The notes under the pieces: model-generated
Database searches by the model: none
Seen by the model: the letters and a program-made list of their open reading frames with translations, nothing else
Told to the model about the DNA's origin: nothing
Program-made: the position numbers and the translations under genes
Shown: piece by piece, positions 9,937 to 17,588 of the stretch
Layout: every line of letters starts with the position of its first letter
Numbering within the stretch: the stretch's first letter is position 1
NCBI GenBank assembly: GCA_009773665.1
Contig: WSYE01000006.1
Location: 1 to 60,513 of the forward strand
Reading direction: 5' to 3'
DNA length: 60,513 nt
Source of the DNA: Desulfovibrionaceae bacterium
Lineage (GTDB): Bacteria > Desulfobacterota > Desulfovibrionia > Desulfovibrionales > Desulfovibrionaceae

Positions 9937-11042
9937 AAATACTCTTCGTTGACGACGACACCAGGATTCTGGAGATGCTCAGGCGCAACCTGAGCCACCG
10001 CTTCAACGTGGAGGTCCAAAGCGATCCCGTCCAGGCATTGGCCCAGCTTCGCCAGGAGCACTTTGCGGTGGTGGTGGCGGACCTGCGCATGCCCGGCATG
10101 GACGGGTTCGCGTTCCTGGCCAAGGTGGAAGAGGCCAGTCCCTTGACCGTGAAGATCATGCTCACGGGGCATGCCGACATGGAGTCGGCCATTGCCGGGG
10201 TCAACGAGGGGCATCTTTTCCGCTTCCTGACCAAGCCCTGCTCTCAGGAAACACTGGTCAGGAGCCTGGACGCCGCCCTGGAACAATACCGGCTGGTCAC
10301 TGCGGAAAAAGAACTGCTGCGCGGCACCTTGCAAGGCTGCATCAAGGTGCTCACGGAGATTCTCGGGCAGGTGAACCCGGAAGCCTTCGGTCGCTCGGAG
10401 CGCATCAAGCGCCACGTGAAGAATATGGTCGTGCGGCTGAAGGTGAAGGACCCCTGGAAATTCGAGCTGGCGGCCATGCTCTCCCAGATCGGCTGCATCT
10501 TCATCCCCGAGGACATCGTCAGAAAGAACCGCTGCGCTGGCGGGCTGACCCCGGAGGAAACGCAGATCTACAGCATGCACCCCACGGTGGGGGCGCAACT
10601 GCTCTCCAGCATCCCCCGCCTGGAGGACGTGCGCGAGATGATCATGCACCAGGAGAACTCCCTGGCCGACAACCCCGACCAGACGCGTGGGGCGCGCATC
10701 CTGAAAATATGCCTCGCCTTCGACAACCTGGAGGGATGCCTGGGCAACAAGCTGGACGCCATAGGCCAGATGAAGCAGGCAGGAGGCGTCTACGACATCC
10801 ACATGCTGGATGTTTTTGAGCGCTATATCCTGGCAGACACGGGAGTGCGGCCCAGGGACATCAGGTTGGTGGAACTGAAGGAAGGCATGATCCTGGGCGA
10901 GGACCTCATGAGCGAGGCCGGTGCCATGCTCCTGGCCAAGGGGCTTGAGGTCAACAGCTACAGCCTGATGCGCCTGCATAACTTGGCCAAGGCCCAGAAG
11001 GTGGTGCAGCCCTTCCGGGTGCTGGTGCCGCTGGAGGAATAA
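9933..11042 (+). CDS. response regulator with degenerate HD-GYP-like output domain
   Basis: 369 residues. Receiver (1-120) with Asp7-9, phospho-acceptor Asp50 (VVVADLRMPGMDG) and Lys101 (FLTKPC). The output domain resembles HD-GYP c-di-GMP phosphodiesterases: GGLTPEETQIYSMHPTVGAQLL matches their core helix region in parts (HPTVGAQLL at 216-224). However, the HD dyad position reads SQIG (184-187) and no GYP triad is present, so it is probably catalytically dead and acts as a binding or interaction module. Overlaps the HDOD gene by ATGA. Last gene of the operon; a bidirectional terminator follows. Confidence 0.8.
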   Translation: MKILFVDDDTRILEMLRRNLSHRFNVEVQSDPVQALAQLRQEHFAVVVADLRMPGMDGFAFLAKVEEASPLTVKIMLTGHADMESAIAGVNEGHLFRFLTKPCSQETLVRSLDAALEQYRLVTAEKELLRGTLQGCIKVLTEILGQVNPEAFGRSERIKRHVKNMVVRLKVKDPWKFELAAMLSQIGCIFIPEDIVRKNRCAGGLTPEETQIYSMHPTVGAQLLSSIPRLEDVREMIMHQENSLADNPDQTRGARILKICLAFDNLEGCLGNKLDAIGQMKQAGGVYDIHMLDVFERYILADTGVRPRDIRLVELKEGMILGEDLMSEAGAMLLAKGLEVNSYSLMRLHNLAKAQKVVQPFRVLVPLEE

Positions 11043-11066
11043 CGCGATTTGCGCGCGGAAATAAAA

Positions 11067-11096
11067 AAGGCGGACGCCCAGATGGACGTCCGCCTT
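11067..11096. terminator. bidirectional rho-independent terminator between convergent operons
   Basis: AAGGCGGACG (11067-11076) and CGTCCGCCTT (11087-11096) form a 10-bp stem with a 10-base loop. An A-run precedes and T-rich sequence follows, serving the signalling operon from the left and proB from the right. Confidence 0.8.
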
Positions 11097-11121
11097 GATT
11101 TGTTGTGACAGTACGCGCGGT

Positions 11122-12264
11122 CTAAAGCGCCGCGTCCAGCACCATGTTGTCGCGGTGCACGGCCTCGGGGTATGGGGCCTGGCCCAGCACCTGCTCGATC
11201 TTGGCAGATTTGAGGCCCATGATCTTCTTCATCTCGGCGCAGTCGTAGTTGGCGAGGCCAACGCCCACGGTCTGGCCCTGGAAGTCCAGAATCCGCACGA
11301 TCGCGCCCTTCTCGAATTCTCCCTCAACGCGCACGATACCCGCAGGCAGCAGACTTTTGCCGCCCTGGCGAAGCGCCTGGGCCGCGCCGGTATCGATCCA
11401 CAGTTCGCCCTTGGGCTCCGAGGTGTAGGCCAGCCAGAACTTGCGCCGCGAGATAGCGCGGGCGTCTGCAGGAACCCAGGTGCCCAGGTCCTCGCCGGCG
11501 AACACGCGGCTCATGCGGTCGGGTTCGCGTCCGGACACGATGAGCGTGGGCACGCCCAGCTGGGCCGCGCGCCGGGCTGCCAGCAGCTTGGAGTGCATGC
11601 CGCCGGTGCCGCTCACGGTCTTGCCCCGGCACATGGTCTCCAGGTCCAGGGTACCGATGCCTTCCAGGCAAGGGTGGCAGGACGCGCCGGGGTTCTCTTC
11701 GGGATTTTCGGTATACACGCCCTTGGCAGATGTCAGGTTCACGAACAGGTCCGCGCCCACCACACCCACCAGCAGCGAGGAGAGGCAGTCGTTGTCGCCA
11801 TAGACCAACTCCTGCACGGCCACGGTGTCGTTCTCGTTGACCACGGGCAGGCAATGCCAGCTGAGCAGCGTGCGCAGGGTGTTGCGCACGTTCAGGTAGC
11901 GCTCGCGCCCTTCCAGGTCGTCGCGGGTGAGCAGCAGCTGCGCGGTGACGATGCCGTAATCACCGAAGGCCTGGTCGTAGGCGTGCATCAGGCGGCTCTG
12001 CCCGATGGCCGAGGCCGCCTGCCGGTCGGGCAGGCCGTCCAGGTCGTTCTGGCGGATCACGGCGCGCCCGGCGGCCACGGCCCCGCTGGTCACCAGCAGG
12101 ACTTCCCGGCCCTGCTTGACGAGCGCTGCGATGTCCTTGGCGAGGCTTTTCACCACGTTCAGATCCAGGCCGCTGCCGGTGGTCAACACCGCGCTGCCAA
12201 CCTTGACGACTATACGCTTGGCCTTATCCAGGACCTCTGTCTTCTTGATTTTCCAGTCTTCCAT
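11122..12264 (-). CDS. proB: glutamate 5-kinase (proline biosynthesis)
   Basis: 380 residues, amino acid kinase domain plus C-terminal PUA domain, the usual ProB architecture. Family motifs include RIVVKVGSAVLT, LLVTSGAVAAG, LPVVNENDTVA, YGDNDCLSSLLVG and GTGGMHSKLLAA; the PUA part includes KSLLPAGIVRVEG. It phosphorylates L-glutamate to gamma-glutamyl phosphate in the first step of proline synthesis and is usually feedback-inhibited by proline. ATG at 12264 matches the normal N-terminus; the open frame continues 100 codons upstream only because it runs through a hairpin repeat. The frequent obgE partner is not adjacent here. Confidence 0.95.
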   Translation of the reverse strand: MEDWKIKKTEVLDKAKRIVVKVGSAVLTTGSGLDLNVVKSLAKDIAALVKQGREVLLVTSGAVAAGRAVIRQNDLDGLPDRQAASAIGQSRLMHAYDQAFGDYGIVTAQLLLTRDDLEGRERYLNVRNTLRTLLSWHCLPVVNENDTVAVQELVYGDNDCLSSLLVGVVGADLFVNLTSAKGVYTENPEENPGASCHPCLEGIGTLDLETMCRGKTVSGTGGMHSKLLAARRAAQLGVPTLIVSGREPDRMSRVFAGEDLGTWVPADARAISRRKFWLAYTSEPKGELWIDTGAAQALRQGGKSLLPAGIVRVEGEFEKGAIVRILDFQGQTVGVGLANYDCAEMKKIMGLKSAKIEQVLGQAPYPEAVHRDNMVLDAAL

Positions 12265-12292
12265 GGCAGTCCGTTTAAGAAAGTCGATTCTT

Positions 12293-12418
12293 GCAGCCTG
12301 TTCAAAAAGCTCGCTGGCAAGGTGCAGGAAAGAAACAAGACCGATGCGTATTCGCCGTACGTGAGGGTTTGGGTCTTTCCGTGCAACACAGCCAACTGGT
12401 TTTACTTCAACAGACTGC
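12293..12418. repeat. MITE-like imperfect palindrome (about 126 bp) upstream of proB
   Basis: The ends are inverted: GCAGCCTGTTCAA at 12293 and the reverse complement of the right end reads GCAGTCTGTTGAA. Internal segments are also complementary (TGCAGGAAAGA against TCTTTCCGTGCA), so the whole element folds into one long imperfect hairpin. No coding capacity. It resembles dispersed non-autonomous repeats; copy number elsewhere cannot be seen from this window. Confidence 0.6.
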
Positions 12419-12430
12419 TGTGGGGTGTTT

Positions 12431-12652
12431 TCAGGAGCCCAGGTCCACCAGCGCCCCGAGGTCCACTTCCGGGGGACGGCGCAGCATCGTCGACTGCCGA
12501 AAGCCCAGATCCACCTGACGCGCGGCGAAACCGCGCATGGAACTGCCCTGGGCCAGCGCCACATCCTGGGCCACCAGACTGCGGACCTTCAGTACGATGG
12601 GCATCCCGGAATTGTCGTCAGGGATGCCTGTGGAACCCCAGCCATCCTGCAT
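12431..12652 (-). CDS. small hypothetical protein (73 aa)
   Basis: Unrecognised 73-residue protein (begins MQDGWGSTGIPDDN) with no signal peptide, membrane segment or metal motif. Supporting a real gene: an AGGA ribosome-binding site seven bases before the ATG, and position in the same direction as proB just upstream of the hairpin repeat. Against: no recognisable family and a moderately biased composition. Could be a lineage-specific small protein or the remains of a larger gene. Confidence 0.4.
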   Translation of the reverse strand: MQDGWGSTGIPDDNSGMPIVLKVRSLVAQDVALAQGSSMRGFAARQVDLGFRQSTMLRRPPEVDLGALVDLGS

Positions 12653-12776
12653 TTTTTTCCTCGTTGCGGGTCAGGTCTGATTATTGCTGACACCGCTTGC
12701 CATTCTAGCCTTTTTCGCGGCATTTGACTACCAGGACTTCGCCTGACGAGAACTCAAGCCGCACGGGAGACGCATC

Positions 12777-13757
12777 ATGTCCGGCCAGCAGCAAAGCGCC
12801 AGGGAACCCGGCTATTTCGCCGTGTCGCCGCTGATGCTCTTCCCCAAAGCCTTCGGGCGATTCAAGGTGTTCATCCGCCAGGCAGGGCGGTTGATGCTCT
12901 ACGCGTCCGAGAACGAGGTTTACACCCGTGAGCACCTCTCCAGGCTGCATGAGAACGGCGTCAGCGAAGTTTTCGTGCAAACCGGCGACCGCGAGCGCTT
13001 CGACCGCTACCTGGAGAACAACCTCGCCCAATATCTGCTGAACGAACGCGTGCCGCTTGAGGCACGTGCCAGAATTTTCCATATCGCCGCCCGGAGCATG
13101 GTGCGCGAGCTCTACGGCAAGAAACTCCCGGCCAAACTCCTCAAGCGGGCGCAATTCGCGCGTATCGCCGCTTTCGTGGAAAAGACCCTGGCATTTCTCG
13201 CGCGCGGCGAATCGCTCAAGCAGCTGGCCACGCTCATGGCCCACGATTTCAAGACCTACGACCACAGCCTCCAGGTGTTCGTCTTCGCCACCGCCCTCAT
13301 GAACACCTACGACCTGCCCGAAGACGAGATGGTGCAGATCGGCGTGGGAGCCGTGCTGCACGACCTGGGCAAACTCGGCATCGACCCTGCTATCCTGGAC
13401 AAGCCAGGACCGCTCACTGCCGAGGAAACTCTGATCGTGCGCACCCACCCGGCCAAGGGCGTGGCGCTCTGCTCGGGGCTCAACCTCTCGCTGACGGCCA
13501 TGCAGTGCATTCTGTTCCATCACGAGCGCGCCGACGGTTCCGGCTACCCCGGCAGCGTGGGAAACGGCGAAATACCGCTGGCGGCCATGGCGGTCGGGCT
13601 GGTAGACGTCTTCGCGGCCCTGACCACGGCCAGGCCCTATGCGTCGGCGGTGTCGCCCTTCGAGGCCCTGCGCGTCATGCGCGACATGAAAGGAGCCTTC
13701 GACACCGAATTGTTCAAACGGTTCGTGATGGTGCTCTCAGGAGCGGAGATAGTCTGA
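12777..13757 (+). CDS. HD-GYP domain c-di-GMP phosphodiesterase
   Basis: 326 residues. An N-terminal alpha/beta region (1-110) precedes an HD-GYP domain with intact catalytic signatures: His195-Asp196 (GAVLHDLGKLGID), HPAKG at about 224, HHE at 248-250 and GYP at 256-258 (RADGSGYPGS). Family function is hydrolysis of cyclic di-GMP; membrane segments and receiver are absent, so the input is probably sensed by the N-terminal part. GGGAG precedes the ATG by about seven bases. Its stop overlaps the next start (TGATG), coupling it to the candidate selenoprotein. Confidence 0.85.
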   Translation: MSGQQQSAREPGYFAVSPLMLFPKAFGRFKVFIRQAGRLMLYASENEVYTREHLSRLHENGVSEVFVQTGDRERFDRYLENNLAQYLLNERVPLEARARIFHIAARSMVRELYGKKLPAKLLKRAQFARIAAFVEKTLAFLARGESLKQLATLMAHDFKTYDHSLQVFVFATALMNTYDLPEDEMVQIGVGAVLHDLGKLGIDPAILDKPGPLTAEETLIVRTHPAKGVALCSGLNLSLTAMQCILFHHERADGSGYPGSVGNGEIPLAAMAVGLVDVFAALTTARPYASAVSPFEALRVMRDMKGAFDTELFKRFVMVLSGAEIV

Positions 13758-13960
13758 TGTTTTTCCAGTCTTTCGGGCCACGGCCCAAATCGCCGGAGTG
13801 CCCCGCCTGCGGCGGACGCGTCGCCCCGGCGCGCCTCTGAACGCAGGCAGGCTTGCGGTGCAGGTCCTGCGGCCGCTTTTTTCCCCTGATTGAGTTCAAA
13901 GACATGCTCGACGACGACTGGGAGGCGTTCTACGCCAGCATCCCCATGGATCGTCTGTAA
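13757..13960 (+). CDS. candidate dual-CXXC small selenoprotein, in-frame TGA at codon 28
   Basis: Conventional reading stops after 27 residues at TGA 13838-13840. Reading through in the same frame gives a coherent 67-residue protein ending at TAA 13958-13960: CXXC at 15-18 (CPAC), U28, CXXC at 35-38 (CRSC), then GRFFPLIEF and an acidic tail DDDWEAFYASIPMDRL. The two CXXC pairs on either side of the TGA form a plausible zinc ribbon or redox site. A hairpin with a GGUCC apical loop begins 14 bases after the TGA (13855-13876), the position where bacterial SECIS elements lie. I recall an NCBI family named dual CXXC motif small (seleno)protein in such bacteria, but cannot search for it. ATG overlaps the HD-GYP stop; CGGAG lies eight bases upstream. 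Alternative: a pseudogene with a nonsense mutation. Confidence 0.65.
13855..13876 (+). promoter_or_regulatory. SECIS-like hairpin downstream of in-frame TGA
   Basis: GCGG pairs with CCGC, then an unpaired U faces GG, then GCA pairs with UGC around the loop GGUCC. The bulged U and a GGU-containing apical loop are the features SelB recognises in the E. coli fdhF element, whose upper hairpin is very similar in sequence around GCAGGUC. Distance from the TGA to the loop is 22 bases. Structure drawn by eye. Confidence 0.55.
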
Positions 13961-13970
13961 GATTAATAAT

Positions 13971-14008
13971 GCCTCCGGAGGGCAAAGGGCTTCGCCCTCT
14001 GCGCACCC
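13971..14008 (+). repeat. dispersed repeat copy (GCCTCCGG family) with hairpin
   Basis: GCCTCCGGAGGGCAAAGGGC followed by TTCGCCC; AGGGC and GCCCT pair as a short hairpin. It is a divergent copy of the family seen at 26992, 60265 and 60376, and it follows the selenoprotein gene, possibly as its terminator. Confidence 0.55.
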
Positions 14009-14084
14009 TTTCCGCTTCGCGTTTTTACCTGTCACACATGACAAGCCACGACGCGAAGCTACTTAAAAGTTTTTGAAGGAGAGT

Positions 14085-14135
14085 CCAGAGAGGAAACTTT
14101 TTTCCAAAAAGTTTCCTCTCTGGCCGCCGTAGGCA
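14085..14135. terminator. 18-bp hairpin with repeat core, 3' of the M48 protease gene
   Basis: CCAGAGAGGAAACTTTTT (14085-14102) and its exact complement (14106-14123) form a perfect 18-bp stem with a 3-base loop. On the minus strand the core GCCTACGGCGGCC (just to the right) precedes the hairpin, tying it to the dispersed repeat family. Its place just after the minus-strand stop at 14143 suggests a terminator for that gene. Confidence 0.6.
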
Positions 14136-14142
14136 TCCCCCC

Positions 14143-14967
14143 TCAGCCCCGAACACCCGGCGGCGGGTCGTCGTCGGGCGGGATAAACTGTTCCCTTTTC
14201 CCAGGCGCGTAGCTCCGCGCCTCGGGTAACGCCCTGATGATGGCCTGGATGCGCGCCTCTCCTACCGGATGCGTGGAGAGAAACGCCGGGAGTTTCGCTC
14301 CGCCCGCACGGCTCATGTTCTGCCAGAAGCTGACGGCGGCCTCGGGGTCGTACCCGGCCTTGGCCATGAGGATGAGCCCGATGCGGTCGGCCTCCAGTTC
14401 CTGGGAGCGGCTGTGCGGCAACGCATACCCTACCTGCGCCCCGATGCCGTACACGCGGGCGAAGGCCTGCCCCATCACCGGCGACTGCGTGTCCAGCACC
14501 GTGGCCACGGCCACGCCGGGCAGGGCCACGGCCATCTGCTGGCTCATGCGTTCGGCCCCGTGCCGGGCCAGGGCGTGAGCCACCTCGTGCCCAATCACGG
14601 CGGCGAGTTGGTCGTCGTTGCGGGCGTATTTGAAAAACCCTGAATAGACGAAGATGATGCCGCCGGGCAGACAGAAGGCGTTGGGCTCGGCCTTGTCGAT
14701 GACGTGGAACTCCCAGCGCGCTCCAGGCATATTGGCCACAGAGGCGATGTTTCGCCCTACCCGGTTGACGGCTGCGTTCATAACAGGATCGCGGGAGATT
14801 TTTTCCGTCTGCATAACTTGGCGCGCGGCCTGCTGGCCGAGCGAGAGTTCTTCCTTCTGGCCCAGGAAGTTCAACTGGCTGCGACCGGTGTAGGGCACGG
14901 TGGAGCACGCGGCGGCCAGGGCCACAGCGGCGGCCATGAAGATGACAGGCAGGTTTCGGCGTTTCAT
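14143..14967 (-). CDS. M48 family lipoprotein metalloprotease
   Basis: 274 residues. A lipoprotein signal (MKRRNLPVIFMAAAVALAAA then Cys at about 22) indicates outer- or inner-membrane anchoring facing the periplasm. The zinc site HEXXH is present (IGHEVAHALARH), with the third ligand probably in SRSQELEADRIG, and the family's STHPVGEARI motif follows. Family members (LoiP/BepA-like) degrade or chaperone misfolded outer-membrane proteins. ATG at 14967 is chosen because it starts the signal peptide and GAGG lies upstream; the longer frame adds an unrelated N-terminus. The 14968-15365 interval upstream carries no gene. Confidence 0.88.
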   Translation of the reverse strand: MKRRNLPVIFMAAAVALAAACSTVPYTGRSQLNFLGQKEELSLGQQAARQVMQTEKISRDPVMNAAVNRVGRNIASVANMPGARWEFHVIDKAEPNAFCLPGGIIFVYSGFFKYARNDDQLAAVIGHEVAHALARHGAERMSQQMAVALPGVAVATVLDTQSPVMGQAFARVYGIGAQVGYALPHSRSQELEADRIGLILMAKAGYDPEAAVSFWQNMSRAGGAKLPAFLSTHPVGEARIQAIIRALPEARSYAPGKREQFIPPDDDPPPGVRG

Positions 14968-15365
14968 GCAGAACCTCACGTGGCGGAACCTCTCGAGCGA
15001 TGACTCGTGCGCATGAAAAGTGAATGGTGTTGCAACCCACACGATAAGCGATGGGAGTTCCGGGTCAAGAGGCCAGGGGACGTCCGCAGGGCAGTTTCTT
15101 TTCAGCCGGGAGTTGCGGAACAAAAGAGTCCGCCACGGACCTCTTCAGCACATATTTCATACCGCGCCAACGACACTTCCCTTCACCCCTTCTATTTTCA
15201 CATCAGGCCAATCCCAAACTTGTCATGGCCAACTTGATTTTTAAACAGAAGCACGCGCGATGGCGACGGCCAGAGTTCCCTTTACTTTTGGATGTTCGGT
15301 TTCGGACCCGAGCCTTTGCGAGAATGGGCATCCTGTACGCACCCGTTTACCGAGAACAGCCCCGC

Positions 15366-15394
15366 TTGACGGAATGAACCTTTGCAGCCATATT
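15366..15394 (+). promoter_or_regulatory. sigma70-like promoter of the S24 repressor gene
   Basis: TTGACG (15366-15371), 17 bases, CATATT (15389-15394), 28 bases before the ATG at 15422. The 14968-15365 region to its left shows nothing else I can name. Confidence 0.5.
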
Positions 15395-15421
15395 CCAAAA
15401 AACATCAAGGCGGTCCTTACA

Positions 15422-16141
15422 ATGAAGCGTGCCATCCCCCAGTCGCCGGTCAAGGGTTTCACCGCAGAGTCGGTCCTGTCGCGGATCATGAGCGCCACGG
15501 GCATCCGCTCCCAGTCCGAGCTGGCCAGGGTCCTGGGGATAGGCCGCCAGGCCGTCACGGACGCCAAGAAACGCTCCCACATTCCGGCGGACTGGTACCT
15601 GTACCTGTGCCGCAAGTACGGCCTGAACCCCCAGTGGCTGGAATCTGGCATGGGGCCAATGTACATCGCCGGGCAGGACGCCACGCAGTCCTCGCGCGAC
15701 CACTCGGTACCCGGCTCGCACCCGGACGAATTTTCGTACGTCCCCAAGGTTCGCGCCCGCCTGTCCGCCGGGGGCGGCAGCCTGGTGGTGGACGAGGCCA
15801 TCGACTCCTACTACGCTTTCCGCCACGCTTGGCTGCGCCGCAAGGGCCAGATCAGCCAGATGCGCCTGATGCGCGTCTCGGGCGACTCCATGGAGCCCAC
15901 CCTTCGCGACGAGGACGTGGTGCTGATTGACCTCTCCCAGACCGAAATCTACACGGGCAAAATCTACGCCGTGGGCATCGATGAGGAAATCGTGGTCAAG
16001 CGCCTTGACAAGAAGCCCGGCCAGCTGGTGCTGGTGAGCGACAACCGCCAGTTCTACCCCGCGCTTGAGGTCACCATGGACGAGGGCGCAAGCGTTCGCG
16101 TGCTGGGCAGGGTGATCTGGATGGCCCGCGAGGTTTTCTAG
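15422..16141 (+). CDS. CI-like transcriptional repressor with S24 (LexA-type) peptidase domain
   Basis: 239 residues. N-terminal helix-turn-helix of the bacteriophage CI type (about 14-70: LSRIMSATGIRSQSELARVLGIGRQAVTDAKK, here spanning 19-50) joined to a C-terminal S24 domain with catalytic Ser156 (RVSGDSMEPTL) and Lys193 (IVVKRLDKK). Proteins of this type are cleaved or derepressed on RecA activation or stress. No phage genes surround it, so it is more likely a chromosomal regulator than a prophage repressor. ATG 15422 gives the standard N-terminus; an upstream in-frame ATG at 15260 would add a non-homologous 54-residue leader and lies ahead of the promoter. Confidence 0.82.
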   Translation: MKRAIPQSPVKGFTAESVLSRIMSATGIRSQSELARVLGIGRQAVTDAKKRSHIPADWYLYLCRKYGLNPQWLESGMGPMYIAGQDATQSSRDHSVPGSHPDEFSYVPKVRARLSAGGGSLVVDEAIDSYYAFRHAWLRRKGQISQMRLMRVSGDSMEPTLRDEDVVLIDLSQTEIYTGKIYAVGIDEEIVVKRLDKKPGQLVLVSDNRQFYPALEVTMDEGASVRVLGRVIWMAREVF

Positions 16142-16172
16142 CCCTTCATCACGGCTACGTGCACATTTCATC

Positions 16173-16217
16173 GGGCCGGGTTCAGACGCATAGTCTGGTC
16201 CCGGCCCTATTTATTTG
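16173..16217 (+). terminator. rho-independent terminator after the S24 repressor
   Basis: GGGCCGGG (16173-16180) pairs with CCCGGCCC (16200-16207); an inner CAGAC/GTCTG stem extends it, and TATTTATTT follows. It lies 32 bases after the stop codon. Confidence 0.85.
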
Positions 16218-16316
16218 ACTTTTCCAAGCACGTGTCCCAGAAGCGCTACTGCGCGCCTCCCATCGTAACACCCTGTCCATTTGCCCTGGGCGCGTGAAAC
16301 GCGTAATGGGGACCAC

Positions 16317-17588
16317 ATGGACCGCTCCAGGCCCGTATACGCTTGGGCCATGTACGATTTCGCCAACTCCGCCTACGTCACCACGGTGGCCACGGCCCTG
16401 TTGCCCGCCTATTTCGCGGCTGTGGTCGCGCCGGACGGCCTGCGCCTGGGGCAGACCTCCATCCCGGCGGTGAGCCTCTGGGGCTACGCCGTCAGCCTCG
16501 CCGCCGCGCTGGTCTTCGTCATGGCCCCGGTGCTGGGTTCGGTGGCGGACCGGGGCGGGCTGCGCAGGCGCTTCCTCATACTCTCCTGCGTGACGGGCAG
16601 CGTCGCCGCCATGCTCACGGGTGTGTGCGGCCCCGGCGACATACTGCTCACGCTTGGGCTTTTCATCTGCGCCCACACCGCCTTCAACGCAGGCAACACC
16701 TTCTACGACGCCTTCCTGCCGGACATCGCCCCGCCGGAGCAGCGCGACCGCGTCTCCAGCCTGGGCTACGCCTTCGGCTACGCGGGCGGAGGATTGCAGC
16801 TGGCTCTGGCCCTCCTGCTGGTGGAGGGACATGCGTTTTTCGGCCTGGACAAGGGCCAGGCCGTGCGTCTGGGCATGGCCCTGGCCGGGGCATGGTGGCT
16901 GGGGTTCGCGCTCATCACCTTCCGGAGCCTGCCGGAACCGGCGGGTACGGACCTCTCGCGCCCGTCATGGCCCCGCATGGCCGCCGACGGATTCCGGGGA
17001 GCCTGGGTGGCGCTTCGCATGGTCATGGCGCGGCCCAACCTGTTCCGGTTTCTGGTTGCCTATCTGTTTTACAACGACGGCGTGCAGACGGTCATCAGTA
17101 TGGCCACCATCTACGGCCAGCAGGAGATAGGCCTGTCCGAGGGCGTGCTGGTGCTGACGCTGCTGGGCATCCAGGCCGTGGCCCTGGTCGGCGCGTTCCT
17201 GTTCGCCCGACTGGCTGGACGCTTCGGCACGAAACCGGCGCTCATGGCCTCACTTGTGGGCTGGATAGGCATCGCGGTGTACGGGTTTTCCATCACGACT
17301 GCGCAGGAATATTTCGCACTGGGCGTAGGCGTAGGGCTGGTGCTGGGGGGATCGCAGGCTTTGTCGAGGTCGCTGTTCAGCCAGCTGGTTCCGCCCGGCG
17401 CGCCAACGGTTTTTTTCGGATTCTTTTCGGTACTCACCAAACTTTCCGCCGTGCTCGGCCCGCTGGTGTTCGCGGTGGTGCGCCAAACCACCGGCTCGGC
17501 CCGGCCCGCCATTCTGGCGCTGGTGCTTTTCTTTATTGTAGGGCTCGCGCTTTTGATGCGCGTACGAACCGGAGAAGCCCATGCGTAG
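16317..17588 (+). CDS. MFS transporter of the UMF1/Atg22-like type
   Basis: 423 residues with about twelve hydrophobic segments. The N-terminus PVYAWAMYDFANSAYVTTV and YAFGYAGGGLQLALALLL are characteristic of the UMF1 family of major facilitator permeases; substrate is not predictable, though some Atg22 relatives export amino acids. An LGSVADRGGLRRR loop matches the MFS signature between segments 2 and 3. ATG 16317 is preferred to 16281 since the family starts immediately before the WAxYDFANS motif. It overlaps the next gene by eight bases. Confidence 0.85.
   Translation: MDRSRPVYAWAMYDFANSAYVTTVATALLPAYFAAVVAPDGLRLGQTSIPAVSLWGYAVSLAAALVFVMAPVLGSVADRGGLRRRFLILSCVTGSVAAMLTGVCGPGDILLTLGLFICAHTAFNAGNTFYDAFLPDIAPPEQRDRVSSLGYAFGYAGGGLQLALALLLVEGHAFFGLDKGQAVRLGMALAGAWWLGFALITFRSLPEPAGTDLSRPSWPRMAADGFRGAWVALRMVMARPNLFRFLVAYLFYNDGVQTVISMATIYGQQEIGLSEGVLVLTLLGIQAVALVGAFLFARLAGRFGTKPALMASLVGWIGIAVYGFSITTAQEYFALGVGVGLVLGGSQALSRSLFSQLVPPGAPTVFFGFFSVLTKLSAVLGPLVFAVVRQTTGSARPAILALVLFFIVGLALLMRVRTGEAHA

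Noticed and set aside
11095..12690. 531-codon plus-strand open frame opposite proB
   Set aside because: Antisense to a complete ProB and extends through the hairpin repeat; no recognisable domain.
15422..16141. Prophage suggested by the CI-like repressor
   Set aside because: No integrase, structural phage genes or attachment repeats around it; neighbours are ordinary envelope genes.
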